64,000 nt of DNA from Buchnera aphidicola (Aphis helianthi) (GCF_005083845.1 NZ_CP034894.1:558001-622000), one strand, 5' to 3'. Numbered from the stretch's first letter, positions 1 through 10,396 are shown. Numbers and translations are program-made. The notes: generated by a model from the letters alone, not told the origin.

Positions 1-627
1 TGAAGGAATATCTTTATAATTGAAAGTAATACCCTGGTCAAAATCTTGCCATTCAATTGCTTTCATTTTAATTAAATCTATTACACCTGTAAAATATTCT
101 TCCGAGCCAATAGGTAATTGTAAAGGTACAGGATTCCCTCCTAATCGTGTTTTAATTTGTTTTACAGATTTTAAAAAATTTGCACCCATACGATCCATTT
201 TGTTTATAAAAGCTATACGAGGTACGTTATACTTATTAGCTTGTCTCCATACAGTTTCAGATTGAGGTTGAACACCACCAACTGCACAGTAAACCATTAC
301 TGCACCATCTAATACACGCATAGAACGTTCTACTTCTATAGTGAAATCTACGTGCCCAGGAGTATCAATAATATTAATTCTATGAGATTTAAATTGTTTA
401 CCCATACCACTCCAAAAAGCTGTGGTAGCAGCAGATGTAATCGTAATACCTCTTTCTTGTTCTTGCTCCATCCAGTCCATTGTAGCTGCTCCGTCATGTA
501 CTTCACCAATTTTATGATTGATTCCAGTATAAAAAAGAATTCTTTCCGTAGTAGTAGTTTTACCAGCATCTATGTGAGCACTAATTCCAATGTTTCGATA
601 TCGAGAAATAGGTGTTGTACGAGACAT
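1..627 (-). CDS. fusA: Elongation factor G, N-terminal part (cut by window edge)
   Basis: This is the first ~209 codons of the translocation GTPase EF-G, which moves tRNA and mRNA through the ribosome and helps recycle it. The G-domain motifs are visible: the P-loop [10 protein letters not shown] near residue 18, the switch region with RGITI, the DTPGH motif and NKMD for guanine recognition. The start is the ATG complementary to 625-627, giving [15 protein letters not shown] as in enterobacteria. It lies 94 bases downstream of rpsG on the same strand, as in the enterobacterial str operon. The rest runs off the left edge. Identification is by close family similarity and context and is essentially certain. 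Confidence 0.97.
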   Translation of the reverse strand, partial: MSRTTPISRYRNIGISAHIDAGKTTTTERILFYTGINHKIGEVHDGAATMDWMEQEQERGITITSAATTAFWSGMGKQFKSHRINIIDTPGHVDFTIEVERSMRVLDGAVMVYCAVGGVQPQSETVWRQANKYNVPRIAFINKMDRMGANFLKSVKQIKTRLGGNPVPLQLPIGSEEYFTGVIDLIKMKAIEWQDFDQGITFNYKDIPS

Positions 628-721
628 AATAAATTTTTACTTTTAGTTTTTTGAAAGTGATTATTATCAAGTAAAATTAAAATACTTGCTAAAATATAAA
701 TTTTAAAAAATTTTTAAAACA

Positions 722-1192
722 TTACCAACGATAGTGAGCAAATGCTTTATTTGCTTCAGCCATACGATGAACTTCTTCCCTTTTTTTAACAGAAGCTCCT
801 TTATTATCAAGTGCATCATATAATTCATGTGATAAACGCAAAGCCATAGATTTATCTGATCTTTTACGTGCTGAATCTATAATCCACCTCATAGCTAATG
901 CATTTCGACGTATTGGACGTACTTCAACAGGAACTTGATATGTAGATCCACCAACACGACGTGATTTAACTTCTACAGTAGGACGAACATTTTCCAAAGC
1001 AATTTCAAATGCTTCTAATTCTTTTTTTTCTGTTCGTTTTGATAGATTTTTAAGAGCTGTATAAACAATTACTTCAGCAATAGATTTTTTTCCATCTACC
1101 ATTAAAATATTAATAAATTTAGCTAACAATTCTGAAGAAAATTTTGGATCCGGTAGAATTTTACGAGTAGTAATAATACGACGACGTGGCAT
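722..1192 (-). CDS. rpsG: 30S ribosomal protein S7
   Basis: Primary 16S rRNA-binding protein that nucleates assembly of the 30S head and lines the E site. The 156-residue product begins [18 protein letters not shown] and has the conserved [16 protein letters not shown] hairpin around residue 80. A strong ribosome binding site (AAGGAG, complement of about 1198-1203) sits just before the ATG. It lies between rpsL and fusA, the standard str operon order, separated from rpsL by 41 bases. In enterobacteria S7 represses this operon through the rpsL-rpsG spacer; the spacer here is short and I see no clear copy of that site. Confidence 0.98.
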   Translation of the reverse strand: MPRRRIITTRKILPDPKFSSELLAKFINILMVDGKKSIAEVIVYTALKNLSKRTEKKELEAFEIALENVRPTVEVKSRRVGGSTYQVPVEVRPIRRNALAMRWIIDSARKRSDKSMALRLSHELYDALDNKGASVKKREEVHRMAEANKAFAHYRW

Positions 1193-1233
1193 AAAAACTC
1201 CTTAATGTTTATATAATTCATGATATCAAGCAA

Positions 1234-1608
1234 TTAAACTTTTACTTTTTTTACGCCATATTTAGATCGGCTTTTTTTTCGATCTTTAACACCAGCACAG
1301 TCTAAAGAACCCCTAATAACATGATATCGAACCCCCGGTAAATCTTTAACTCTTCCACCACGTATTAAGATTACAGAATGCTCTTGTAAATTATGACCTT
1401 CTCCACCTATATATGCTGTTACCTCAAATCCATTAGTTAACCTGACTCGACATACCTTACGTAATGCTGAGTTAGGTTTTTTAGGAGTAGTTGTATAAAC
1501 ACGAGTACATACTCCTCTTTTTTGAGGGCTATTCGATAAAGCAGGTACATTAGTTTTAATTGCTTTTCGTAAACGAGGTTTTCGAACCAATTGATTAACT
1601 GTGGCCAT
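1234..1608 (-). CDS. rpsL: 30S ribosomal protein S12
   Basis: Decoding-centre protein of the small subunit. The 124 residues match the family length and contain the universally conserved [13 protein letters not shown] loop (streptomycin-type position, Lys as in sensitive strains) and the second loop [13 protein letters not shown]. First str gene downstream of tusB (115-base gap), followed by rpsG and fusA. Conservation is much higher than in the neighbouring tus genes, as expected for a core ribosomal protein. No anomalies. Confidence 0.98.
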   Translation of the reverse strand: MATVNQLVRKPRLRKAIKTNVPALSNSPQKRGVCTRVYTTTPKKPNSALRKVCRVRLTNGFEVTAYIGGEGHNLQEHSVILIRGGRVKDLPGVRYHVIRGSLDCAGVKDRKKSRSKYGVKKVKV

Positions 1609-1723
1609 ATAATTTCCTATTTATAATTAATTTTGTGATTAATTTCAATATAATAAAATTGAAATTATATTATAATGTAGAATTTTAAGACTGGATATAT
1701 AAATCAAAGTAACTAAGTATATT

Positions 1724-2011
1724 TTACCAAGTCATCTGTGTTTTATTTTTAAGTGTTAATGAAACGAAATGAATATAACTAATTAATATAAAATTAGTAG
1801 ATATATTATTTATAATGCCTCGAGCATAAACGTCTTCTTTTATTACATATAAGTTTGCTGATGAAAAAATAATAACATCTAAAAAAACACTATTAGTCAA
1901 AGCAATTAAAACACCATCTTGTAAAGCTAAAAAATCATCTTTTTTTCTTAGCATGCTGGTAAGAAGAGACATATTAGTTTTATAAGGAGATTGTATTAAA
2001 GTATGTAACAT
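1724..2011 (-). CDS. tusB: Sulfurtransferase complex subunit TusB
   Basis: Small DsrH-type subunit of the TusBCD hexamer, which relays sulfur from TusA to TusE/MnmA for 2-thiolation of the wobble uridine in Lys, Glu and Gln tRNAs. The 95 residues have the same length as E. coli TusB and share MLHTL..SP at the start, LLALQDGV and the C-terminal QMTW (QMAW in E. coli). It is the third gene of tusDCB, 13 bases after tusC, and upstream of rpsL as in enterobacteria. Retention of the whole relay suggests s2U modification is kept despite extreme genome reduction (inference). Confidence 0.93.
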   Translation of the reverse strand: MLHTLIQSPYKTNMSLLTSMLRKKDDFLALQDGVLIALTNSVFLDVIIFSSANLYVIKEDVYARGIINNISTNFILISYIHFVSLTLKNKTQMTW

Positions 2012-2024
2012 AAAAAAATTTACC

Positions 2025-2384
2025 TTAAAAATTAATAATTACATCATGATCATCTAATTTTAAACGTAAAAAATATGAATTTAATATATTTACTTGTAAT
2101 ACAAATTTAGTATTAAAGTTTAAACCTCTTTCAAATAAAGATAGTTTACAACAATAAAAATTTTTAATATCATATAAAGATAATATAGAAAACAACGAAG
2201 TATAATTGCGAGTTAAAATTTTTTCTGATTTATGAGTTTTAAATAATTGAAAAACACCATCTCCAATAAAAAATAAACTAATTTTTTTTAAAATAGCAGA
2301 AGTTCCTAAAACAGCATCTAATCCTTCTTTTCCGAAAGTTGTGCCATGTGGGCAACTAGAAAAAACAAAAGCAATTTTTTTCAT
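2025..2384 (-). CDS. tusC: Sulfurtransferase complex subunit TusC
   Basis: DsrF-type subunit of the TusBCD tRNA 2-thiolation relay. The 119 residues equal the E. coli length and include the N-terminal [19 protein letters not shown] segment with the family glycine/serine pattern. It lies 17 bases downstream of tusD and 13 upstream of tusB, so the three are surely co-transcribed. The middle (about residues 50-85) is poorly conserved and Phe/Leu/Ile rich, typical drift of a structural subunit in this organism. Confidence 0.92.
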   Translation of the reverse strand: MKKIAFVFSSCPHGTTFGKEGLDAVLGTSAILKKISLFFIGDGVFQLFKTHKSEKILTRNYTSLFSILSLYDIKNFYCCKLSLFERGLNFNTKFVLQVNILNSYFLRLKLDDHDVIINF

Positions 2385-2401
2385 AAAATTATTATATTTA
2401 A

Positions 2402-2782
2402 TTAAAATTGTATTAAACGATCCGAAATGTTTATAGCATTACCTAATTCTAATAATCCGCTGAATTGAAAAAAAGATGCTAAATTTCCTTGTTTAAATCT
2501 AGATATAGTATTATCTTCTACTACACCTCTTCTTAAAGCAGCGCTTGTACATACATGTAATGGAACATGATGTCTTTGGTGCAATTTTTGCCAACCTTGA
2601 ATTAAATTAAATTCATCAACAGGCGCTTCATTGATAATATTAGCATTAAGAACACCATCACAATAAAAAAAAACACTATTTAATATATGATTCATTTTTA
2701 TTAATGATTTACAGAATAAAAAAGCTGTACTTGCATTTTGTGTTCCATAAGCAGCACCTGTAACTAAAACTGTATAATTCAT
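2402..2782 (-). CDS. tusD: Sulfurtransferase complex subunit TusD
   Basis: Catalytic DsrE-type subunit of TusBCD. It accepts persulfide sulfur from TusA on a conserved cysteine. The 126-residue product has [15 protein letters not shown] at the N-terminus and [13 protein letters not shown], where the cysteine aligns with catalytic Cys78 of E. coli TusD. First of the three tus genes; fkpA lies 42 bases upstream on the same strand, the intervening enterobacterial regulator gene yheO being absent. Confident by motif and synteny. Confidence 0.94.
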   Translation of the reverse strand: MNYTVLVTGAAYGTQNASTAFLFCKSLIKMNHILNSVFFYCDGVLNANIINEAPVDEFNLIQGWQKLHQRHHVPLHVCTSAALRRGVVEDNTISRFKQGNLASFFQFSGLLELGNAINISDRLIQF

Positions 2783-2824
2783 TGTTTATCTTTAATCTTT
2801 AATATTTTAATTTCTATTCATATT

Positions 2825-3580
2825 TTAATCGTTTTTTACATCAACTAATTCTATATCAAAAATTAAGGTAGAATTTCCTGGAATTCCATTTAATCCGGTA
2901 TTTCCATATCCTAATGAAGGAGGTATAACTAATTTAATTTTTCCATTTTTTTTGATATATTTTAATCCTTCTTGCCATCCTAATATTACATCTTTTAACA
3001 TAAATGTGACAGGTTTTCCTCTAATGTATGAATTATCAAATTCTATTCCATTAATTAAAGATCCCTTATAGTGTACAGTGATTTCTGTATTTTCTGTAAT
3101 TTTTTCACCTTTGCCTGGTTTTTCTATAAGATACATTAGACCACTTTCAGTTTGACGTACACCTTTAATTTTAGAAAATTCTTTCATATACAATTGTCCT
3201 TGAATCAAATTTTCTTTTTCATCTTTTTTAATTTGAATTTTAGTTGCATTTTTAAGTTTTTTTTCTAATTTTTCAAGAATTTCAGAAATTTCTTGATTAG
3301 ATAGCTGTAAATTATTTGAAATTGCATCTTGTATACCTAATAAAAGACTATATTTATCTAATTTAATTCCTAATTTTTTTTGTTTTTCAAAAGATTGATT
3401 AACATAATTACCTAAAGATACTCCTAGTGCATACCCTATTTTTTCAGTTTCACTTTTAAAAATTTTTTTATTTTTTGAATCTGATTGCATTGGAAGAGTG
3501 GGCTGCGTTTCTGCATATAAAATGGGCATATAAAATAATAAAAATAACAACATAATTCTTTTTATTCGGAAAAAAATCAT
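2825..3580 (-). CDS. fkpA: FKBP-type peptidyl-prolyl isomerase FkpA (periplasmic)
   Basis: Envelope prolyl isomerase and chaperone. The 251 residues show a signal peptide (Lys/Arg start, hydrophobic run to about residue 22, ending LYAET), an N-terminal helical dimerisation and chaperone region (SETEKIGYALGVSLGNYV and following helices), then a C-terminal FKBP domain from about residue 140 with VHYKGSLINGIEFDNSY and GWQEGLKYIKKNGKIKLVIP. Slightly shorter than E. coli FkpA (270). It precedes tusDCB and is divergent from slyX, as in E. coli. Export requires Sec, not seen in this window. Confidence 0.93.
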   Translation of the reverse strand: MIFFRIKRIMLLFLLFYMPILYAETQPTLPMQSDSKNKKIFKSETEKIGYALGVSLGNYVNQSFEKQKKLGIKLDKYSLLLGIQDAISNNLQLSNQEISEILEKLEKKLKNATKIQIKKDEKENLIQGQLYMKEFSKIKGVRQTESGLMYLIEKPGKGEKITENTEITVHYKGSLINGIEFDNSYIRGKPVTFMLKDVILGWQEGLKYIKKNGKIKLVIPPSLGYGNTGLNGIPGNSTLIFDIELVDVKND

Positions 3581-3709
3581 TTATTACTCCATTCAATAAA
3601 TTTCTGTTCGTTATAAATTTTATATTAAATAATCTTTCTTAAAATGAAATTATTTTATATAATATATTCTTAAAATGAAAAATAAAAAATTTTACAAATA
3701 AGAATAAAA

Positions 3710-3922
3710 ATGAAAAAAAAATTCTTTAAAAATATTGAAAATGACAATAAAAAAATTAATATTCAAGAAAAGTATATTAATGAGCTTAAAAATAAAATTT
3801 CATTAAATCAAATAGAAATAAAAAATATTCAAGAAACTATAAAAAACTTATCAAAAAAAATAAATGATATAAAATTATATATTGATCGATTATTAAAAGT
3901 ACGACAACCTCCGCATTATTAA
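3710..3922 (+). CDS. slyX: SlyX family coiled-coil protein
   Basis: A 70-residue, Lys/Ile/Asn-rich protein predicted to be one long helix with heptads of Ile/Leu (about residues 15-62), ending in RQPPHY. The PPHY end is the signature of SlyX, whose function is not known; position, divergent from fkpA, is the same as in E. coli. Composition is very A-rich, so only the C-terminal motif and synteny support the name. It is convergent with argD. Confidence 0.85.
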   Translation: MKKKFFKNIENDNKKINIQEKYINELKNKISLNQIEIKNIQETIKNLSKKINDIKLYIDRLLKVRQPPHY

Positions 3923-3962
3923 TCACCATATTAACTTTTATATTACTTTTAAAAAAATATTT

Positions 3963-5177
3963 TTATAAAGTTTTTTTTAAAGCACAATAAAAACGATTCA
4001 TACCTTCAACAATGTCAGATTCAGTAATAATTAATGAAGGAGCCATTCTAATTACATTATTTCCTGCAGTTAAAAAAATTACTCCTTCTAAAAACGAAGC
4101 ATGTAAAATATCATTAATTTTTTTAATAAATTTTGATTCTACTACAATACCAATAAGTAAACCCATTCCTCGTATTTCTGTAAATAATTGAAAACGTTTA
4201 TTAATAATATTTAATTCGAATATAATTCTTTTCAATTTTTTTTTAATACCAGATAAAACATCTTTTGTATTAATAATATCAATTGTTGCTTCAGCAACAG
4301 CGCAAGCTAGAGGATTACCTCCATATGTTGTTCCATGAATGCCAGGTGTAATTACAGATTTAATCTTAGTCGTTGTTAACATCGCGCTAATTGGAAAACC
4401 GCCGCCTAAAGATTTAGCAATTGTTAAGATATCAGGTTTTACTTCATAATGTTCGTATGCAAATAATTTCCCAGTTCTACCTATACCTGTTTGAACTTCA
4501 TCGAAAATTAATAATGCATTATATTTATCACATAATATCCGAAGCTCTTTCACAAAAGATTTTGAAGCTGGAACAATTCCACCCTCACCTTGAATTAATT
4601 CTAGAACTATTGCACAAGTATTTTGATCAATTATATTTCTTACAGTTTCAATTTTATTAAATTCAGCATGTTGAATTCCTAAGGGTTTAGGTCCAAAAAA
4701 ATCAGAATATTTTGATTGTCCACCAACAGATACTGTAAAAAATGTTCTACCATGAAATGAATTATAAAAAGAAATAATTTTATTTTTTTTTAAATGATAC
4801 TTTTTAGTAGCATAATAACGTGATAATTTAAATGCTGCTTCGTTTGCTTCAGCTCCTGAATTCGCAAAAAAAACATAAGACGCAAAACTTGATAAAACTA
4901 ATTTTTCAGCTAATCTTAAGGCCGGTTCATTTGTAAAAATATTACTAGTATGCCATATTTTTTTACTTTGATAATTTAAAACTTGATTTAATATAGGATG
5001 ACAGTGACCTAATGATGTAACTGCAATTCCACCAGAAAAATCAATATATTCTTTTCCTTTTTGATCCCAAACACGACTACCTTGACCTTTTACTGGGATA
5101 AAATAAGAAGGATTATAAAAAGGTAAAATTAAATTATTAAAACTATTTCTTGTAACCAATGTATTTTTTAATATCAT
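3963..5177 (-). CDS. argD: Acetylornithine / succinyldiaminopimelate aminotransferase
   Basis: PLP-dependent class III aminotransferase acting in both arginine (N-acetylornithine) and lysine (N-succinyl-LL-diaminopimelate) synthesis, so it supports supply of two essential amino acids to the host. The 404 residues match the E. coli length (406). Visible motifs are GGIAVTSLGHCHP, FANSGAEANEAAFK, the DEVQTGIGRTG phosphate/PLP region and TIAKSLGGGFP holding the Schiff-base lysine. Single gene between slyX (convergent) and a 325-base spacer before tsgA. Confidence 0.96.
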   Translation of the reverse strand: MILKNTLVTRNSFNNLILPFYNPSYFIPVKGQGSRVWDQKGKEYIDFSGGIAVTSLGHCHPILNQVLNYQSKKIWHTSNIFTNEPALRLAEKLVLSSFASYVFFANSGAEANEAAFKLSRYYATKKYHLKKNKIISFYNSFHGRTFFTVSVGGQSKYSDFFGPKPLGIQHAEFNKIETVRNIIDQNTCAIVLELIQGEGGIVPASKSFVKELRILCDKYNALLIFDEVQTGIGRTGKLFAYEHYEVKPDILTIAKSLGGGFPISAMLTTTKIKSVITPGIHGTTYGGNPLACAVAEATIDIINTKDVLSGIKKKLKRIIFELNIINKRFQLFTEIRGMGLLIGIVVESKFIKKINDILHASFLEGVIFLTAGNNVIRMAPSLIITESDIVEGMNRFYCALKKTL

Positions 5178-5502
5178 TAAATTTCCTAAAATATATATTT
5201 ACTAAATTAATCAATTTTCCAAAAAAAAATTAAAAACTATATTTTTAAAGTATTTACAAATTTGAAAAAAATGAAAATTTATTAAATAATAAAATTAAAA
5301 TATACATTATATTTTATTAAATTTAAACTTATTTTATTAATAAATAATAACTGAACAACTTCTTTATATATCTAGTTTTAAAAAACATTTGCAATATTTA
5401 AAATCTTGATACAGTTATATTTCTAATAAATAATATATTAAAATATAAAATAATTTTTAATACTTTAAAAATTTTGGATTTTATAAAAAACAGGTGAAAA
5501 AA
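5178..5502. other. AT-rich spacer between divergent argD and tsgA
   Basis: About 325 bases with no gene and no recognisable gene remnant. It must hold the promoters for argD (leftward) and tsgA (rightward). A TTGATA at 5406-5411 is the best -35-like word on the plus strand but the nearest -10-like word (TAATAT, 5431) is 19 bases away, so I do not call a promoter. No hairpin stands out. Confidence 0.5.
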
Positions 5503-6672
5503 GTGAAAAACATTAACCAAATAGGACTTACATGGATTAGTTTTTTTTCATACGCTTTCACAGGTGCATTAATAGTTGTTACTGGAATGATAATGGGAGA
5601 TATTGCTAATTATTTTAATTTATCTATATCTCAAATGAGTAATATTTTTACTTGTTTAAATGCAGGTATATTAATATCAATTTTATTGAATTCTTGGCTT
5701 ATTAATATTATTTCATTAAAAAAACAATTAATATACGGATTCATACTTTCAATAATTTCTATTTTAGGAATAATTTTTTCTAAAAATATACTATTATTTT
5801 CTATTAATATTTTTATACTAGGATTAGTAAGTGGAATTACTATGTCAATTGGTACTTTTATTATTACTACATTATATTCTGGATCTAAAAGAGGATCACA
5901 ACTATTACTAACTGATTCTTTTTTTAGTATGTCTGGAATGATATTTCCTATTATTACAGCATATTTATTAGAAAGTAAATTTTTATGGTATTGGATATAT
6001 GTATGCATAGGTATTATTTATCTAATAATTTTTATTTTATCAATTAACTTAGACTTTCCAGAATCAATAGATACATTAAATCATACAACTGAAGTTAAAA
6101 AATGGAATTTTAATATAATTTTATTATCTATATCTGCATTGCTATATATTTTAGGCCAGTTAAGTTTTATTTCTTGGGTACCTCAATACGCAACAGAAAT
6201 AATAAATATTGACATAAAAAAAACAGGAAATTTAGTAAGCGAGTTTTGGATGGCATATATGATTGGTATGTGGTGTTTTAGTTTTATAATAAAATTTTTT
6301 AATTTAAAAAGTGTATTTATTTTTTTAACTGGAATTTCTTCAATACTTATGTACGTCTATATACATAATTCTAATTATTTAATCATGAAATATATTATTA
6401 TTAGTTTAGGATTTTTTTCGAGTGCTATCTATACAATAATTATAACTTTAGCTTCTTTGCAAACTAAAAAACCATCTGCAAAATTAATAAATATAATTCT
6501 ATTTTTTGGAACTATTGGAACATTGTTAACATTTATCGTTACTAGTCCTATCGTAGAAAAAAAAGGACTTTATGCAACTTTAATATGCTCTAATATACTA
6601 TATGGAATAGTATTTTTTCTATCTTTAGTTATTTTAATAAACAGTAAAAATAAAATCTATTCTAAAAAATGA
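5503..6672 (+). CDS. tsgA: TsgA-type major facilitator superfamily transporter
   Basis: Inner-membrane protein with about 12 hydrophobic segments; substrate unknown. It matches E. coli TsgA throughout: GLTWISFFSYAFTGALIVVTGM at the start (family LTWISFLSYALTGAL), SGITMSIGTF, TDSFFSMSGMIFP, and GQLSFISWVPQYA in the middle. I place the start at the GTG at 5503, not the in-frame GTG at 5494, because an AGGTGA ribosome binding site (5492-5497) sits five bases before 5503 and the N-terminus then aligns residue for residue with E. coli. Convergent with trpS, with a hairpin between. Confidence 0.92.
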   Translation: MKNINQIGLTWISFFSYAFTGALIVVTGMIMGDIANYFNLSISQMSNIFTCLNAGILISILLNSWLINIISLKKQLIYGFILSIISILGIIFSKNILLFSINIFILGLVSGITMSIGTFIITTLYSGSKRGSQLLLTDSFFSMSGMIFPIITAYLLESKFLWYWIYVCIGIIYLIIFILSINLDFPESIDTLNHTTEVKKWNFNIILLSISALLYILGQLSFISWVPQYATEIINIDIKKTGNLVSEFWMAYMIGMWCFSFIIKFFNLKSVFIFLTGISSILMYVYIHNSNYLIMKYIIISLGFFSSAIYTIIITLASLQTKKPSAKLINIILFFGTIGTLLTFIVTSPIVEKKGLYATLICSNILYGIVFFLSLVILINSKNKIYSKK

Positions 6673-6708
6673 AAATTTTTCTATAACCAAAAAAATAATA
6701 TTTATGTA

Positions 6709-6747
6709 ATAAATAAACTAGAACTTAATCATTTCTGGTTTATTTAT
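6709..6747. terminator. Bidirectional hairpin between tsgA and trpS
   Basis: Arms 6709-6723 and 6733-6747 form a 15-bp stem (ATAAATAAAC/GTTTATTTAT core plus TAGAA/TTCTG with one wobble) around a 9-base loop. Placed between two convergent genes, so it can end both transcripts. The stem is A/T-rich and weak for an intrinsic terminator, but arms this long are unlikely by chance. Confidence 0.6.
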
Positions 6748-6766
6748 CTTATTAATTCAATAAAAA

Positions 6767-7773
6767 TTAAGTTATTCCTATAACAGAGTAAACTTTTTGC
6801 AAAGTTTCTTGAGATTTTAAACGAGCTTTAATTGCTCCGTTTTGAATAATTTTTTGTAAAAAAATCTCATCATTACGGTAACTAATATAAGATCTTTGTA
6901 ACTTAAATAAAAATTTCGATATACTATCAGAAACAATATTTTTAAATTCACTATATAAAACTCCATTTAACTCTTTTTCTAAAATATTAATTTCTTTATT
7001 AGTTATAGCAGAAAGAATTTCTAATAAATTTGAAATTCCTAATTTTTTATTACTATCATAATATATTTTTGGAGGATTTTCTGAATCTGTTACACAATTT
7101 TTTATTTTTAAAAAAATAGAAGAAATATCTTCTAATAGAAAAATAACATTATTTCTATTAATGTCAGATTTAGACATTTTTTTTGTAGGATCTAACAAAG
7201 ACATAATCTTCGAACCATTTTGACTAATAATTGGTTTTGGTATAGCAAAAATATTACCATATAATAAATTAAAACGATTAGCTATATTACACGTTAATTC
7301 TAAATGTTGCTTTTGATCTTTTCCTACTGGAACAAAATTAGTCTGATATAATAAAATATCTGAAGCCATTAAAATAGGATAATTAAATAAGCCAATATTA
7401 CTATTTTTAATACGATTTTGATTTCTTTTAATTTTAAATTGTGTCATTCTAGATAATTCGCTAAATTGACTAAAACAACTTAAAATCCAATTTAGTTGAC
7501 TATGTTGATAAACTTGTGATTGAATAAAAATAGTACTCTTATTAGGATCAACACCACAAGCTAAATATAACGCTAAGGTATCTAATATTTCATTTTTTAT
7601 ATTTTTTTTTTATTAATTGTAGTTAAAGCATGTAAATCTGCAATACAATATAAACATTCATATTGATCTTGCATATTTGACCAATGACGCATGGTACCAA
7701 TATAATTTCCAATAGTTAATTGACCAGACGGTTGTATTGCACTAAACAATATTGGTTTAGAATTAATTAGCAT
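6767..7773 (-). CDS. trpS: Tryptophanyl-tRNA synthetase, interrupted by -1 frameshift in an A10 run
   Basis: Class I synthetase that charges tRNA-Trp. The ATG complementary to 7771-7773 starts the enterobacterial N-terminus ([18 protein letters not shown], with the HIGH-equivalent TIGN), but after about 58 codons the frame hits TAA. The other 270 residues continue in another frame from the NKK lysines: [20 protein letters not shown], then [20 protein letters not shown] and the KMSKS loop to IGIT. The break is the run of ten A (T10 on plus, 7602-7611); eleven A would restore a 335-residue protein, against 334 in E. coli. No other copy is in the window and the function is essential, so slippage rescue or a sequence error is likely. 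Confidence 0.93.
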
Positions 7774-7800
7774 AAATTCAAGATCCTAAATAAAAACGCA

Positions 7801-8487
7801 TTAATGAATTGACTTAAAATAAGAAAATTTTAATTCTTGACGAATACTTTTAATAATTTTATGATAGTCGGAATAATCAAAAATTCCAGAACCAATTACA
7901 AAAACATTTGCTCCAGAAAAAGCTATTTCAGAAATATTTTCTAACTTTACTCCTCCATCTACTTCTAAAAAAATATCTAATGAATTTAAATCAATTAGTT
8001 TGCGAACTTCACGCAATTTATGAAATGTAGACGGTAAAAATGATTGATTTCCAAACCCAGGATTTACTGCCATTAATAAAATTAAATCTAATTTGTCTAT
8101 TATATAATCTAAAAAATTAAGAGAAGTAGATGGATTAAATGCTAAACCAGCTTTACATCCATGATCTTTAATTAAACTTAATGTGCGATCAATATGATCA
8201 GTTGACTCTGGATGAAACGTAATAAAATTAGCGCCTGCTTGAGCAAATTGAGGAATTAAATTATCTACAGGTTTTGTCATTAAATGAACATCAATAGGAA
8301 CATTAATATTATAATTTCTAAGTGATTTTAAAATCATAGGACCCATTGTCAAATTAGGAACATAATGATTATCCATAACATCAAAATGAATCCAATCACT
8401 ACCTGCATCAACTACTTTTTTCACATCTTTTCCTAAACGTGAAAAATCAGCAGATAAAATTGATGGAGCTAATAAAAATTTTTTCAT
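7801..8487 (-). CDS. rpe: Ribulose-phosphate 3-epimerase
   Basis: Cytosolic pentose-phosphate enzyme interconverting ribulose-5-phosphate and xylulose-5-phosphate. The 228-residue TIM barrel shows [13 protein letters not shown], the metal-binding [12 protein letters not shown] (His and Asp ligands), [12 protein letters not shown] and EVDGGV near the end. A ribosome binding site AAGGAA precedes the ATG. It sits between aroB and trpS as in the E. coli aroK-aroB-damX-dam-rpe-gph-trpS cluster, but damX, dam and gph are missing. Confidence 0.96.
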   Translation of the reverse strand: MKKFLLAPSILSADFSRLGKDVKKVVDAGSDWIHFDVMDNHYVPNLTMGPMILKSLRNYNINVPIDVHLMTKPVDNLIPQFAQAGANFITFHPESTDHIDRTLSLIKDHGCKAGLAFNPSTSLNFLDYIIDKLDLILLMAVNPGFGNQSFLPSTFHKLREVRKLIDLNSLDIFLEVDGGVKLENISEIAFSGANVFVIGSGIFDYSDYHKIIKSIRQELKFSYFKSIH

Positions 8488-8749
8488 ATTAATTTCCTTT
8501 TTATAGACAATTAATAAAAGCTTAAATTTTAAAATACAAAATATATCTAAGGATAATGTTAAAACTTTTTATTTACTTATTTTTACATATATTAAAAGTT
8601 ATTTATTTATAGTTTTAAAAATATATTTCAATTTAACTAATACTTAAAATTAATTAAACAAACATTATTCAAAAAAAATGATTACTTTTTAAGAAAAAAT
8701 TTTATTTAACCTCGATAAATTATTTAAAAATATTTTATAATATAAGGTT

Positions 8750-9832
8750 TTATTGAGAATCTTTGATAGCACTTAAAATAATATTTTTATCTATTCCAGA
8801 AAAAACTTTTGCTTTTCCTATAGAAATAGGAAGAACTAATCTCATTTCTCCTGATACCACTTTTTTATCACGCATCATATATGGTAAATATGAAACTGCA
8901 GACATATTTTTTGGTCCCTTTGTAGGTAATCCAACTTTTTTTAGTAAAGAAATTATTCTGTTATAATCTAATTTTTTTAAATGTCCAAGCAACTCTGAAG
9001 TACGCGATGCCATAACCATACCCACTGATATTGCTTCGCCATGCAACCAGCTACCATATCCAGCATGTGCTTCAATAGCATGACCATATGTATGACCAAA
9101 ATTTAATAATGCTCTAAAATTTTTTTCTCGTTCATCAAGAGAAATAATTTTAGATTTTAATTCACAACATTTCTTAATACAAAAGCACATAGAGTTATGA
9201 TCTAATAATAATATTTTTTCGATGTTTTCTTCTAACCAATTAAAAAATATTTCATCAAAAATAATAGCATATTTAATAATTTCAGATATTCCTGAAATTA
9301 ATTCATTATGTGGTAATGTTTTTAAAAAATTAATATCTATAATAACTGAAGATGGCTGCCAAAAAGAGCCCACCATATTTTTACCTAATAAGTGATTTAC
9401 TCCTGTTTTACCTCCAACAGAAGCATCTACTTGTGCTAAAAGAGTAGTGGGGATTTGGATGAAACGAACTCCTCTTTGATAAATAGATGCTGAGAAACCA
9501 GTTAAATCACCTACTACACCTCCACCTAATGCAATTAGTGTAGTATCCCTAGAATGTTTTTTTTCAAGCAATGCAGAAATAACCATTTCTATTTCATTTA
9601 ATGTTTTAAATTGTTCACCATCTGAAATAATTACTTGATCTACTTTTATCCCAGATTTTCTCAATTGAAAAAATACTTTATCTTTTAACAAATTAGCTAA
9701 TGTTTTATTTGTTACTAACATAGCTTGATTTCCTGGTTTTAAAGGAAAAAAAATATTATCTTCTTCAATAATGCCAGAACCAATAGTAATCGGATAACTA
9801 CGTTCTCCTAAAATAACTTTTAATTGTTCCAT
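8750..9832 (-). CDS. aroB: 3-dehydroquinate synthase
   Basis: NAD- and metal-dependent second enzyme of the shikimate pathway, converting DAHP to 3-dehydroquinate; needed for the aromatic amino acids that Buchnera makes for its host. The 360 residues (E. coli 362) include [10 protein letters not shown], the [14 protein letters not shown] nucleotide site, [13 protein letters not shown] and the metal-binding [12 protein letters not shown] with a later HGEAISVGM. It follows aroK by 42 bases and is surely co-transcribed with it. Confidence 0.97.
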   Translation of the reverse strand: MEQLKVILGERSYPITIGSGIIEEDNIFFPLKPGNQAMLVTNKTLANLLKDKVFFQLRKSGIKVDQVIISDGEQFKTLNEIEMVISALLEKKHSRDTTLIALGGGVVGDLTGFSASIYQRGVRFIQIPTTLLAQVDASVGGKTGVNHLLGKNMVGSFWQPSSVIIDINFLKTLPHNELISGISEIIKYAIIFDEIFFNWLEENIEKILLLDHNSMCFCIKKCCELKSKIISLDEREKNFRALLNFGHTYGHAIEAHAGYGSWLHGEAISVGMVMASRTSELLGHLKKLDYNRIISLLKKVGLPTKGPKNMSAVSYLPYMMRDKKVVSGEMRLVLPISIGKAKVFSGIDKNIILSAIKDSQ

Positions 9833-9874
9833 AATTATTATACTCTAATAATGTATTATAAATATTTATTAATA

Positions 9875-10396
9875 CTATAATTTTTCTAATAAACGAATTA
9901 TATTATTTGCAACAGATTTAGCACTTTGAATATCAGTTTGAATTTTAAAATCGGCTATTTCTTCATATAGTGGATTTCTTTCTAAAGCTAAATTTTCTAA
10001 AATAGTTTTATTGGATACATTTGTTTGTAGTAATGGTCTTTTTTTATCTCTTTTTGTTCGTGATAACTGTTTTTCAATAGTTGTTTCTAAGTATACAACA
10101 ATACCTCGAGCAGATAATATATTTCTATTTTCCTTAAATTGTATTGATCCTCCACCGGTCGCAAGAACAATTCCTTGTTTTTGTGTAATTTCATTAATAA
10201 CTTTAACTTCTCTTTCTCGAAAACCATTTTCACCTTCAACGTCAAATACCCAGCTTATGTTAGCTCCAGTACGTCTTTCGATTTCTTCATCGGAATCAAA
10301 AAATTCCATATTAAGTTGTTGCGACAATTGACGACCAATAGTACTTTTACCAGCACCCATAGGTCCAATTAAAAAGATATTTCGTTTTTCTGTCAT
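9875..10396 (-). CDS. aroK: Shikimate kinase I
   Basis: Phosphorylates shikimate with ATP in the aromatic pathway. The 173 residues (same as E. coli AroK) show the Walker A motif [11 protein letters not shown] at residues 11-21, the shikimate-binding [12 protein letters not shown] (Asp34-type and Arg58-type positions), ATGGGSI, and the lid [11 protein letters not shown]. Heads the aroK-aroB operon. The spacer upstream (about 400 bases) should contain its promoter. Confidence 0.96.
   Translation of the reverse strand: MTEKRNIFLIGPMGAGKSTIGRQLSQQLNMEFFDSDEEIERRTGANISWVFDVEGENGFREREVKVINEITQKQGIVLATGGGSIQFKENRNILSARGIVVYLETTIEKQLSRTKRDKKRPLLQTNVSNKTILENLALERNPLYEEIADFKIQTDIQSAKSVANNIIRLLEKL

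Noticed and set aside
352-654. Plus-strand frame of 100 codons over the fusA start
   Set aside because: Antisense to the conserved EF-G GTPase motifs.
4421-4660. Plus-strand open frame of 79 codons inside argD
   Set aside because: Antisense to the well-supported PLP-binding part of argD; no family features and it arises from the low-stop complement.
5631-6008. Minus-strand open frame of 125 codons inside tsgA
   Set aside because: Antisense to clear transporter coding; no ribosome binding site or recognised product.
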